Assembly (NCBI GenBank): GCA_021234155.1 | Contig: JAJEKV010000052.1 | Location: 9,317,284 to 9,381,283 of the forward strand | DNA: 64,000 nucleotides | Source: Isoetes taiwanensis | Lineage: Eukaryota; Streptophyta; Lycopodiopsida; Isoetales; Isoetaceae | Reading direction: 5' to 3' | In this document: piece by piece, positions 34,016 to 45,090 of the stretch | How positions within the stretch are numbered: the first letter of the stretch is position 1 | How the letters are laid out: every line of letters starts with the position of its first letter | Notes under the pieces: model-generated | What the model was told of the DNA's origin: nothing | The model's database searches: none | What the model saw: the letters and a program-made list of their open reading frames with translations, nothing else | Translations under genes and position numbers: made by a program

Positions 34016-34330
34016 GCATATTCATACGGGGGGTGACTCCGGGCATAGCTGTCAGATGGGCATATTTACTCAATATTCCTTGATCTAGACCGTAGATAGT
34101 GATCCTCCTTTGTGGGGTATTTTTGTACAAATTTTGATATACTATACAACGAGGCTTGTGAAATACTATAAGGTTTGAGGCAATGTACTAAATGGTATTG
34201 ATATTATATGTATTATATGATTTTAGGGGCTCTCACTGCCCTACGTCACCCCCGTGTGAATATGCACCCAAACCAAAAGGGGTTTCAGGGGGGATTTAAT
34301 TTTAAAGTGTTAGATGTAATGGTTTGTATT
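34016..34330. mobile_element. Degenerate member of the foldback family
   Basis: Shares with 35831-36291 the left end CATATTCA(C/T)ACGGGGGGTG, ACTCCGGGCA, the internal GTGGGGTAT and ATACTATA words, GGGGCTCTC.CTGCCCTACGTC and the right end CCCGTGTGAATATGCACCC. Arms are diverged, and the left outer arm is missing. An A27-type homopolymer (34337-34363) follows. Confidence 0.75.
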
Positions 34331-34363
34331 AATTCAAAAAAAAAAAAAAAAAAAAAAAAAACA

Positions 34364-35830
34364 ATTGGCCCCTTTGGGGCCTAGGGTGTATGAATTAGAG
34401 AAATGGGTATATATAGATATACAAAAATAACCATGAAAATACTAGAATAAGCAAAGAAACAATATAAAAAAAACAATGAAATACAGGAAAGAAACAATAA
34501 GAAAGATATCTCGAGCAATAAGAAATAGTTTAGTTTGATATTGAAGTTTTACACGGCTCGTATTTAAGAATTATCATAATAGGCCCACACATGGTTTCCA
34601 AATTCAGAAATATAGCATTTGAATATCAATGTCAAAATATAACATTTAAGAGAACTATTGGCATTAAAAACCACCATAGTTTACAAGCTTGACACAAGAG
34701 ACATCATTGACCAATTAAGCTTCCTATTGCAAAAATCTCCACCAAGCCCTTGCAAACTGCAAGGATGGGATAGAATACCACGTGTCATGCAGAAGCTAGC
34801 CATTGATTTCCATCAAATAAATTTTAAAATTTTAACAAAGCAAACAAACAGTTTTAAACCAATAAGCTTTATTCAGCACTGCACATATCAAACCTAATCA
34901 CTTCAGCACTGCACATGCCAAACCTGATCACTCTGAGACATTTGAATGTGACAAGCATTTTAGATGGACTTACAGAATCTGTAAAGATTATAAGAAAGGG
35001 GTGAGAATTGAAGGTTGCTTCAGATATTATGCCGTGGACGTGCATATATTTTATAATCCTTCATTCTTGGTTAGAAACTACAAAGCACTGAGATGTACAC
35101 AAAGCATCTAATAAAATAAATATTGTAATAATACAGTTCGCTACAAACCCATGGAAGCAGGGGCATGAGCAAGAAAATTGAGATGACAATTAGGAGGCAG
35201 TGCTGAATGGGCCATAGAAGCAGGAAACTGAATTACAAAGAAAACTACCTGATACCATACATTATCAGAAAGCTTACTGCAAGAGCTTTCCAACGCACTA
35301 AAAATTGCTCAAAATGGATACCCGAGGTGGGAGATATCTGAGATTGAAGCAACGCCAAAACTGACAGTAACCATGGAGGCTGAAATAGATGATCCTAATT
35401 CTAGGACTGAAGTAGAGAAAATTACGTGATGCCATACACCCTTAACAAGCTTATTGCAAGGGCTTTCCAACGTATCAAAAATCGTTCGAAAGGGATACCC
35501 GAGGAGGGAGATATCTGAGATTGAAGCAGCGCCAAAACCCTAGCCCCAGTGAGCTGCGCCATCACCAAATTAGCCAAGCCTTTATCTAATATTCACATAC
35601 AACCACACAATCTCTATTTTTTTTAGCCTTTATCTAATATTCATATACAATCACACAATCTCTTTTTTTTTTTTTTGAAAATCAACGGCCAAGAAAAGGT
35701 GCACTCTAGAAATACTATTTAGTACAGTCAAACGAATACATCAACCAAATCATAGCAAAAACCATATTGAAAAGCATACAAAAAACAAAAAGGAAACTCC
35801 TTGTTATTGTGCTATATATTCACACAAAAA
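34364..35830. other. No gene recognised; diverged tandem repeat
   Basis: 35285-35395 and 35455-35560 are two copies of a unit with CAAG(A/G)GCTTTCCAACG and GGGAGATATCTGAGATTGAAGC. 35690-35830 resembles 38680-38800 (shared CTAGA.ATACT, CCATATT.AAAA and TTGTTATTRTGCTAYATATTC), so an interspersed repeat reaches both places. No ORF of interest. Confidence 0.5.
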
Positions 35831-36291
35831 CCTATAACAAAAACCATTATATTAAATTAAATTAAACCATTACATTAAACCATTACATTACCTTTAAATT
35901 AAATCCCCCTTCAAACCCCCTTTGGTTTGGGTGCATATTCACACGGGGGGTGACTCCGGGCAACGAGAGCTGTTGGATAGGCATATTCACCCTTTATTCT
36001 TTAATCTACACCGTACGCAAAGTTCCTCGTTTGTGGGGTATGGAAGTATGGAATTTGCTATACTGTATAACAAGATTTGCAAAATACTATAAGATTTGAG
36101 GTAATATACTATATGGTGTTAATTTTGTACGTGCAAAACATAATTATAGGGGCTCTCGCTGCCCTACGTCACCCCCCGTGTGAATATGCACCCAAACCAA
36201 AGGGGGTTTGAAGGGGGATTTAATTTAAAGGTAATGTAATGGTTTAATGTAATGGTTTAATTTAATTTAATATAATGGTTTTTGTTATAGG
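35831..36291. mobile_element. 461-bp foldback element with perfect 124-bp terminal inverted repeats
   Basis: Left arm 35831-35954 begins CCTATAACAAAAACC and ends CACGGGGGGTGAC. Right arm 36168-36291 is its exact reverse complement over all 124 bases by direct reading. The 213-bp centre has no coding potential. Arms carry repeated TTAAATTAAA/CCATTACATT words. No obvious target duplication flanks it. Perfect identity suggests recent activity or recent inverted duplication. Confidence 0.85.
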
Positions 36292-37404
36292 TTAAAAAAA
36301 TTTTTGCCCTTCGGGGCAAAGAACAAACAACGTGACTTCACACTTGGATGAGTTGATGTTATATTTTGTAAATAATAATATGTCGGATGTAAAACATGTA
36401 GCAATATCTAATAAGTAGCAATATAACAAAAAAAAAAAAAAAAACAATAATATGAAGCCTAAGAAACTATAATATTATAGCATAATGTTTGTAGCATTTG
36501 ATTCTTGCGTAGACATGTCCATAATGGTAGACATTCAAAGGAAGGATGAGATTTTTAAGTTTTAACCTTATAGAATGGGCAGTAGATATAAAGTAGATAT
36601 AAAGGAGGTGCATTTCTGAAGACATAGGCTTAACGAACCTATTTCATAGTTAATTTTCTGCAAAAGTACAACTCGACAACTGTATATCTAGCATAAGTGC
36701 ATGAAGCAGACATCAAACATGCCAAAGGATAATGCTGCATCAAACATTCTGCAAGACAGGTATGGCTACATTATGGAGCAAGAGCGGCTGCATTCTGGCT
36801 GTAAAGTAAAAGCATTTCAACTTCAAGCATGAAATTTCTTTACATTGCAACAACACCTTTGATAAAGCAAGAAAATAATTATATATGGCACCGTACCATA
36901 GATTCACCTGCAGAGAGCATCATGGCAGATGGAATGGTATCACATGTTGGATTAAATAAAATCGTGCTTGTTCTTGAACACTACATTCAAACACAAATCT
37001 ATCCAAGCAGCTCCCTGCTCCCATCTATCTCTGAAGCCAAATTTGCTGGCTCCATTGCCTGAGCGATAAGGTACCGTAGCATGATGATTTACATTCATTC
37101 TGCTTTTCTGTTTCCCGTGCTAGAATACGTGATATCTGCAATCCTCTGCTAAATGCTTGGTTAAAGAGCAGCCTCTAGAAGCTAAGAAACTGTGCAGCTC
37201 TTTTGCATCCAGTACCACGTATCCTTCTTTTTTACCTAAGACAGCTTTCTGAGCAAACTCAGCCATCTACACCTTTAACTTGCCAAAGGAGCAACCAAGA
37301 AGAACATCATAAGATCAAAGCATTCTAGTTTGGTAATATCGTGCATGGATAAAGTATTCGTAAACATATCTGAAAATATTAAATAAGATAACATTAAAGA
37401 GCAC
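36292..37404. other. Mostly non-coding; one 48-codon ORF on minus
   Basis: No recognised gene. A short minus frame at 37266-37120 starts with an ATG followed by AEFAQKAVLGKKEGYVVLDA, ends in RYHVF stop, and looks coding-like. It could be an exon or a relic downstream of the Erv26-like fragment, but it does not resemble the Erv26 C-terminus. 36829-37062 is an unremarkable open frame on plus. Confidence 0.35.
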
Positions 37405-37738
37405 CTAAGGCGGACATATGGAAAGGTCTTCAGAAGTCTGTAATAAATAAGATTTACTGCCAATCCACAAGCGATGCAAAAGAATGGCAATCCATCCACA
37501 ACAAAGAGCAGCAGATGGATTGCAAACTCAGCCTGAATAAGAATCATGTTAGGAAACCCATGAACATTAAAAGAAAACAAATATACGGGCAATTGTTAAG
37601 TTCTACCAGTACCTTAATTGCAATACGTTTCAGTTTCCCTGTGGAAACACAGTGCTCTTCCACAAGTTCTGCTAGGTAATATAACCCAGTGGCTGCAACG
37701 GGAATAAAAATAATACCCGGCAAAGATTTAAAAATTCC
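37405..37738 (-). pseudogene. Erv26/TEX261-family membrane adaptor fragment
   Basis: Two exon-like blocks on minus. 37738-37613 reads GIFKSLPGIIFIP-VAATGLYYLAELVEEHCV...RIAIK, then a GT donor. After an AG acceptor, 37532-37405 reads AEFAIHLLLFVVDG...GLAVNLIYYRLLKTFPYVRL. The GLYYLAELVEE signature and the later NL.Y..LL.TFP match Erv26/TEX261 proteins, ER/Golgi cargo adaptors with several membrane helices. Phase across the intron is compatible. The C-terminal half is absent downstream and no start codon precedes it: the fragment begins on the stop codon of the EF-hand gene. Probably a captured or rearranged gene piece. Confidence 0.65.
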
Positions 37739-38426
37739 TAACCCAGTTGCTGCTTAGCCAGATAAAAGAAGATCCGCCAGGCACTTTTGGATTTCACAGT
37801 CTCTGCAGCTTTTGGGCCAATGTTTACAACAAGTTCAGTCTGCTATAATGAACCACTAATAACTTATTATTCAGCACAAACAAAATAAAATCGAAGAATT
37901 AGAATGTAGAAACCGAACTCTTACGTCCTACTTACAGAGAATGCGTCCTTGTTGACAAACTCTAGGCACTATTCCATGTCCAAATAGCACTATTCCATGT
38001 CCAAATAGCCATTTCCATCTCTGTCTGCCATTTTGAAGAGCTCGCTTGTGGCTTTACATTTCTTGCGTTTTCTCAGCTCCTTGACGCTCACCTTGCCATC
38101 GCCATTTGCATCCAGATTCTTGAAGAAATCTTCCATTTCTTTCTTCCCTTCTTGGGTTTGATTGTGATAGAATAAAGATTCGGATTCTCGGGCTACCAAG
38201 TCGTCCTGATCCGCCAAAGCCTCCCAGCAATCATATGCCTCTTCGCCCTTGAGAAGCATACATCGTTCTGCATAACAAAAGAAGTGAAAATGTGTGACAA
38301 ACTCTAGAAAAACAGGAGAAAAACAAGATTTTGTGAAGAAGAATACCGGAAAGGGCTTGCTCGGCCTTCTTAAGGAAAGGAGGTTCCTTGATGAGGGATA
38401 GAGTTGGACTGCTCGGCCAAAGACAT
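37738..38426 (-). pseudogene. EF-hand calcium-binding protein gene, disrupted
   Basis: Exon 2 (38267-37936) encodes ERCMLLKGEEAYDCWEAL... then two EF loops: DANGDGKVSVKE (complete) and DRDGNGYLDME followed by TAG. The stop falls on loop position 12, normally Glu. Beyond it the frame continues with CLEFVNKDAFS to a GT donor. A phase-matched exon 3 (37842-37738) encodes QTELVVNIGPK...AKQQLG stop. Exon 1 ends at 38347 (IKEPPFLKKAEQALS, split Glu codon), but the natural ATG at 38426 (MSLAEQSNS) is one frame off. A tandem copy of ACTATTCCATGTCCAAATAG lies at the stop. So one frameshift plus one nonsense codon: a recent pseudogene, or a truncated Ca2+ sensor. Confidence 0.7.
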
Positions 38427-38774
38427 TCTGATACGCGGAGGGTGTTTGGATTGGGAAGCTTGAGGGGCAGACTATTATGATAACCCTAGAAAAGAAGAGC
38501 TCGACATCTGCATGCCAAGTTTGAAAATTCGTCTAAAAATGGTGCATTGGAAAAGGGCTTCCATTGTAAACCCTTGGATTAAAGACTCCTAGGGTCAATC
38601 TTGGCCATTAAGATGGGTAAGGGGAGCAAAAACCATTAAGAATGTGGAACTAAAACATAAAAATACCGCGCGCACTCTAGATATACTGATCAGTACATCT
38701 CGTGGAATACGCTCTCAAAATCATATGAAAACCATATTAAAAAGTGTATAAAAATACAAAAGAAACCCCCTGTT

Positions 38775-38907
38775 ATTATGCTACATATTCCTGACAGTAA
38801 TATGCTTGTTGCTCTCTTTGTTTGGGTCCCATAGGCCAATTGGTCTCCGTGGACGATAAAAATACATTCTATTCTATTCTATTCTATTCTTTTCTTTTCT
38901 ATTCTAT
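38775..38907 (+). mobile_element. 5'-truncated LINE 3' end with (ATTCT)n tail
   Basis: It ends GGGTCCCATAGGCCAATTGG, then TCCGTGGACGATAAAAAT and a tail of ATTCT units drifting to TTTCT (38866-38907). The 3' end is clearly related to the (TTCC)-tailed family (shared TCCGTGGACG.TAAAAAT). The 5' boundary is uncertain. Confidence 0.7.
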
Positions 38908-39364
38908 AATGCTTCACAGAGTTTGTTCTTATGGAAGATAACTATCAAGATATTTTCTCTGAGGCATTAATTAACAAATATCTTTGATGCACACATAATA
39001 GGGAAACACTTAGTAGCAAAGTCTAAAGGCTTAAAAGGCAAATCTTTCTAATGCACAATCTCATCATTTATCAAGGGTTTCCATATAAATCCAAATTCAA
39101 ATTTTAGAATTTAGGGTGGCGTGCATCTTGATAGACATGCCACTTTAATGGAAGGTGTCTGTCTTGGTAAGTGTGATCCTTAAAGGTTGATGCGTATGAT
39201 GTGCCGCTGTAATTGAAGGTGTCTGTCGTAATCTTAAAGGTTGATGCATGTGAATATTCTAAATATAAAATAATGATGTGGAAACCCTTCCTATTTTTCG
39301 TGGAAACTCTTCCTATTTTTCAAAGTAAGGTATTGGGAAGGGTTTCCACAGAAAATGGTTTTAA

Positions 39365-39805
39365 TAGAATAGAATAGAATAGAATATGATTTTATCGTCC
39401 ATGGAGACCAACTGGCCTATGGGACCCAAGTACAAAGAGAGAGCAGCAGGCGTATTACTACCAGGATTAAAAAACCTCCGCCCCGAAGGGTTTTTGGGGG
39501 AAAAACCTTAGTAGCAATAAGGATGCTGACATACTGCACAGTTATATACATAATCACAAGTACAGCTGAGGTTAATGTCGGACAGGGGGGCATAACTGAG
39601 TCCGCGTATCCATTACCTCCCGGAGGTACGATCCCAACAAGCCTACAGAGGCCGTGCTCAGTAGCTCATGCAAGGCCTGATGGGGCACAACTAACCGAGC
39701 ATACCGAGCCCGGATATGCTCGTTCAACGAAAACGGAAGGGCTCCATGGAAAATCGAAAGGCTTTCCACAGGAGGCCAACCCAAATCAAGCATACATAAA
39801 ACCAT
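39365..39805 (-). pseudogene. 5'-truncated LINE with ORF2 C-terminus and (ATTCT)n tail
   Basis: Minus frame 39805-39572 contains HIRARYARLVVPHQALHELL and SVGLLGSYLREVMDTRTQL, homologous to the plus fragment at 33340-34015. The 3' UTR leads to GGGTCCCATAGGCCAGTTGG, TCTCCATGGACGATAAAA and an ATTCT tail (39385-39365). This links the zinc-knuckle LINE family to the ATTCT-type tail. Confidence 0.75.
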
Positions 39806-41602
39806 TGTGATACTCTAGTCATGGTTCGAAAATAGGGGAGTTCCTCCATACAAAATCTGCCAATTTTTGAAAATCTCTAGTCATCCTGACTTTTTTCGAC
39901 GATTTTTTGGCATAAAAATAAAAAATTTCCAACAGAATACACAAAAAAAATGCTTTAACATAAGTTTTTCCTCATACTCCAAAATGTCGGGCAACATTAG
40001 ACAAAGCATTATGTTTGGCCCTGACTCTAGTCTGAAACTTATCAATACCAATTTTTTGGTGAAAGGTCTTTGCAACAATGTACTTTCAAGAAAGTCAACT
40101 TCATAATTAATACATAGGTTCATATGAACTAAAACTTCAAAGATCATGACAAACTAACTTAAAGTTTATTTAAGCAACACCTTTTTCAACCTTGGAAGGG
40201 TTTCCATATTTCTAGGTCTTCCAATCTAAAATTGGCTAATAGACCAAATTGAAAACTTACAAATGGATATTGTTGTTGGTAGCAGACGTTGCGGCCTCAC
40301 CTTTTTTTCAATTATTGTTTCACAAAGTGCAGAATGGGGAGCGATTGAAGTGCCCTACAAACCAGTTACGCATAAATCAATCATAAATCCATAGTCTTAT
40401 GCTTTTTGTTATTGTTAAGCCAATGCTCACATGTGAAAATGGACTTCCGTTTTGCAAGGCCATCTAGACGCCAAATTCTTAACCTCTTCCTAAGAATCTA
40501 TGGCTTGCCTGCACCAAAGACTCCTCCAGATGAAGCAAGCTCATCATCAAACAAGCTCATCTTCCATCTGCAAAGAATTTTATCAGGGTAGTTTTATGGA
40601 AATTTGGAAGGATTTCTATATTTCTAGGTTTTTCAATATTAGATCCGAATAATTGAACAATGTTTCGAGTCTTATCGTAAGATGATTCCGTTTATACATA
40701 TGATGGGACATCAAGAGTTCTCATCCTTATCTCTTTTGCATGCCCAAGGTAACTTTTATTGGGATATGCAAATTATGTTTGTCAATACAAATAGGTTAAT
40801 ACATAAAATATACGGTAGTTACTTGAAAGCTTTGATTATAGTAATGCTATATATTGGTGAAGCAATTTGTAAAAGCATGATTTTCTCAATGCATTCCTTA
40901 TAGAATAGCACAAACACATATGCATTCTAAAGCTTAGGGTGTTAAACATTATATTCCACATGCATAATTCCTAGTACATACATTTAGGATGCTAATACAT
41001 TTCAATTATTGCATGGTTCCTTGTTGTACAACCATTAGAATCCAGAAGCATAGCAAATGTAATGTTTAATTGATGATATCTTATGCATGAAATGGGCTTA
41101 GTTTTATGGTGTGTAGCAATATTATCTTCTTTTCTCAGGCTTGCCATTGTGTTATCAATACGAATTCGGTGCATAATAAACATAGAGAATCTAAGATCCC
41201 ATTCTTTGCCTTCCTCCACACATAGTGACATTACACAAGGAGGTAAAAGAATAAGAGAAGTCTATTGTCCATATCTATCATGAAGATTGAAAGTGTAGGC
41301 GTTCAAAATGTTCTAGCTACAAACAAAGGTAGGTTGTATGTGGAACGTTCAAGTAGAGACTTATAAGCAGCCATGGACAAAATAATACTGTAGGTAAAGA
41401 TATTAACAAAAAAAATTCACATGGATGTTGTCAGATATATACTAAGCTGTTCCTTTCTTTAAAGAATACATGCATATACGATGGGGATATAAATATAAAA
41501 TAAGTAAAAAAAAAAGACAATATGAATATAAAATAAATAAAAAGGGACGACGCATGCCGATTGTGTAGAAGTAAAGCCATGTTACAGTAGGAGCAACAGC
41601 AC
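39806..41602. other. No gene recognised
   Basis: AT-rich spacer upstream of the dioxygenase gene. Short frames at 39867-40147 and 40406-41231 show no domain. The promoter of the dioxygenase should lie in its last few hundred bases; a TATAAATATAAAAT-like stretch at about 41487-41500 is a candidate TATA region. Confidence 0.35.
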
Positions 41603-42675
41603 ATGGAGGACGAAGAAGAAGTGCCCCAAATTGATCTATTGGCGACCAAATCATCGACCGGTGCCAAACGACAAGAATTATTGCAGCAGTTAAGGCAGGC
41701 AGCCAGGAATTGGGGCATCTTCTACGTGGTTAATCATGGAGTTCCTATAGAGCTTACACATGATGTGGATGCAAAATTCAGAGATTTTTTTGCTCTGCCT
41801 TATGATATCAAGGGAAGATTTTGTGCCTCTCAACCAAACCAACCATACGGCTACTCGTCAAGAGGAGACGAAAGATCCACTGGGCCAGCATGGCAGGAGG
41901 CTATTGTTGTGCCCAATGACAATGGCACCTTGACTGCTATGTTTGAGCACCCTTCAATCTGGTATGCACGGTTATATCGCCATGCTAATTTCTTTCATTC
42001 TCACCATTCATTGCATTTGGCAGCTCTTCACTTATGAAGTATATGACGTTCATGAATCACATGAGTATGGAGGTGCTCAGCCTTCTAGCTGAGGCTTTGG
42101 GGATCAACATTACTACGTTTAGTAGTTGCTGCAAAGATAGTACCAGTGCTCTTAGGGCTAACTATTATCATGTTTATTCAAGATCATCACATGTTCCTGG
42201 TTTAGCACCTCATTCTGACCCCAATATGCTCACCATTCTGCACCAAGATCAAGTCGGTGGCCTGGAGATAAAAAAGGGTGAGCAGTGGATCCCTGTTCAG
42301 CCATCCATTGGATCATTCATCATAAATATAGGAGACTCTCTCCAGGTACGTCTAGAGATCAAGTCTACAAACTTGAAAGTTGTTGTTGATATACTAAATA
42401 ACATGTTTAAGTAGTAGGTTATAAGCAATGATTTGTACTGGAGCGTGGAGCATAGGGTGATTATAAAAGAAAGCACCATTCGAAGATTATCCATGGCATT
42501 CTTTGTCTCTCCTCGAGGAGATAGTTGTTTAATGCCTCCTCAAGGACTCATTGATAAAGAACACTCCTTCTCATATCGTAAGATGACCTATAAGGAGTTT
42601 AGAAGTCTCTTTTTTTGCTACGGTAGAATGAATGGGAAAAGGCATCTCCAACGTTGCAAATCACATGCCTTCTAA
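41603..42675 (+). CDS. 2-oxoglutarate/Fe(II)-dependent dioxygenase
   Basis: Three exons: 41603-41961, 42024-42345 and 42418-42675; GT/AG borders and phases agree, giving 312 residues. The N-terminal part (PQIDLLATKS, ARNWGIFYVVNHGV, FFALP) is the DIOX_N domain of plant dioxygenases. The C-terminal part is the 2OG-FeII oxygenase fold, with iron ligands H-x-D in APHSDPNMLTIL and the distal His in YWSVEHRV, plus the R-x-S oxoglutarate clamp in RRLSMAFF. These enzymes hydroxylate or desaturate small molecules such as gibberellins and flavonoids; the substrate cannot be told. The length is slightly short, because the exon 1-2 junction lacks about 20 residues usual there. Introns are very short (62 and 72 bp). 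Apparently intact. Confidence 0.85.
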
Positions 42676-43189
42676 TACAATACATGTGCTAGTCTACTTC
42701 TTGACCATTACTAGTAATTTCATAAGGCTTATTGAATAGCTTACTTAAAGCTCCTATATTAATATGGTCCTGAATTCAATGACATTGTGACATTGAATAT
42801 AGTAATTATTATTTTCTCTCCTCCCAAAATCAATTGTATTCCTTGATTCAATTATTTTCAATTTAAATATGATTTAAATTTTATAGTTAGCCATTTATCA
42901 TCAAGCATATTGAGTTGATTGTTTTATTAAATATTTGTAAGCATTAGCTATATAGTTGACTTTGCAAACTGTTGGTAACATTGACACATTTGGAGATTAA
43001 AAAAATGCCATAGGGAAACTTAAATGGTGCATGCCGTAATTTCATGAAAGATTACATTACAAGGGCAAGAGTGCAAAATGAATTAAATTGACTTGGCAAA
43101 AGTACTGAGCCTTCAACACCTAAAGAGAAGAGAAGTGTTTTACTTCGTCTATTGAGACTATCAAGTCCATTAGATGTTTTAAGAAAGTA
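42676..43189. other. Downstream region of the dioxygenase; no gene
   Basis: AT-rich, with likely 3' UTR and polyadenylation signals but no protein motif. Confidence 0.4.
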
Positions 43190-43990
43190 CATTTTCATAG
43201 TTCATGTGACAAGAACTCACAATCGAGTAACTCATCATTAGGCTCTCCATCACCTTCCTCGCCAATCATATCCGTATTAACTTTTAAAGATATTTCTATC
43301 ATTTGTAGCATCAAAAAGCTGGCAACGCTAGCTCCTGATGACTCAAGGAACAAAGGAAGATATTGCACATTATTGCCAAACCTTTTTCGCAGAGCTTGAT
43401 AAGCTAGATTTGCAAGATTACATGGTCCCCACCCCCGAGCTTATTTGATTCGCATATCCTGCATACTCTATACTCAGGGGCAAGTGCATGTCATCTTCCA
43501 ACCTCCATGTCAAGATGGTGTGCACTCAATTGCAACTTGCAGAGGGGTCTCTTCTTCATGGATAAATTTTCATTCAGATAGCCATCTCATAATGCAACAT
43601 CTTTGTGCTTGGTTTGTGCCTATTCACAACAGTTTCCTCAACCCAATCTCTCACCCCATCTTTGTTCTTGTCTAAGTCCTCAATGTTAAGTCCCTTTTTC
43701 GAATTGCCCCCTGTTAAAGGGCAATTTGTTAGGAGAGCGTTGGTTCTGGCATCTTGAAGTATATTCTTGATATATCTAAAGATCTAATAATTTAAGGTTT
43801 TCTTGCCTTCTTTGATGCCAAAAGGTTTTCAGATCCACTGAAAAACTCATTCTATCATCCTCATCAAAAATTGTTCTATAATTGGGAGGCTACCCTCTTA
43901 TTTGATAGACTATATAGAGAATGACGAAAGCGAAATGAAATGAAATGAAATATGATGAAATGAAACGAATTTATTATATCTATGATGCCA
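43190..43990 (-). pseudogene. LINE C-terminal relic
   Basis: Minus-strand translation gives LANLAYQALRKRFGNNVQYLP and then IEISLKVNTDMIGEEGDGEPNDELLD. The second stretch aligns with the acidic C-terminus of the dead LINE at 30010-31350 (MEIAIKHGNKSSEDEMEKNDGE). Several stops interrupt it. 43929-43966 carries a TTTCA-type simple repeat that might be a separate LINE tail. Confidence 0.5.
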
Positions 43991-45076
43991 CTAGGTCTAG
44001 AAGACATTTAGAGCATACATTCAAAATTATAGAAAGTAGCATCTAATGCATCCCTAGATAGTTTTCAAATTCAATAAACTTCAACTTCAATGCAATATCA
44101 TGATCAAAACCTTTACTCTTGGACATATCTAATCGAGCAGATTTTTTTGGGCTTTGTGCACAATTCTAATGGTTTTAAAAAATGGAATAAAAGATGGGCT
44201 AAGATTAGCTAAATGGCCTTTCTCTAGCATTTAAATGACTAAGCTAAATGAGAAAAATTGCCCCAAAAGGAAAAACTTTAGCTCAATTGTTTTTTGTCCA
44301 GTTCAAACTTGTGGTCGAATAGCCAAGCCTCCACCTATAAAGGAGCCCACCAAGGCTTGAAATAACTTAACCCAATAAAGGGTGGACTTGAAAAAGTTAT
44401 GGAATTAGACAAGATGTTTACACCAAAATTTGTAGGAGCATTCATAAATTGCCATGTATTTCGTCCTTTTATTAAGTTAAAACATGATTATACTGTCATC
44501 CTCTATGCTCTTAATTATTTGTTGCCATTTCCTTATTTATATTGAAATACATTATACAAATGTCTTTGCTCAATAGTTTGGACTATTTTCTTTTATATTA
44601 ACATAGTCAATGATAGCTAGAATTTGTGTTTCCATTTTTCTAAAGTGAAGCTAGGCGACGTAAAGCTTTTGAGGAGAAAAATATAATGCTCATCTTAAGG
44701 CGAGAAATCATGATTGAGAAAATTTACTCAGTTTAGCCAAGAATTAGAAACTTCGAGCTCCAGTTTGAAGGTAGTTTAGCTAAACCTGTTATAATTACAC
44801 AAAAAACATAGAAGTAGTAATTTATTCTGTGGTTCAGAATCAGGCTTGGATATCAATTGATACGAAGCAGCTTTTCATCTTTCAAATAAACAAAGCAAAG
44901 AACAAATACAACTTCAAGAGCTATATTACAGTCAAACCCTTGGTTCAGATTTGAGCTCTTAATATAAATTCATCACCAAATCGGTCTCTGAGAACACTGC
45001 AACCAGACGTCTTTTGTTCAACCCAATCCTGAGAACTAGACACATTCAATCGAGTTGTCTTCTATGGGCTTTTGAC
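43991..45076. other. No gene recognised
   Basis: AT-rich DNA up to a LINE insertion. The last bases before the insertion form an open frame and end in a splice-donor-like AAG/GTATGT, so this might be the tail of an exon of an unknown gene. Confidence 0.35.
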
Positions 45077-45090
45077 AAGATAAGGTATGT

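Noticed and set aside
43929-43966. (GAAAT)n tract as a defined LINE tail
   Set aside because: The adjacent sequence lacks the TCCGTGGACG-type 3' end, so its link to an element is unclear.
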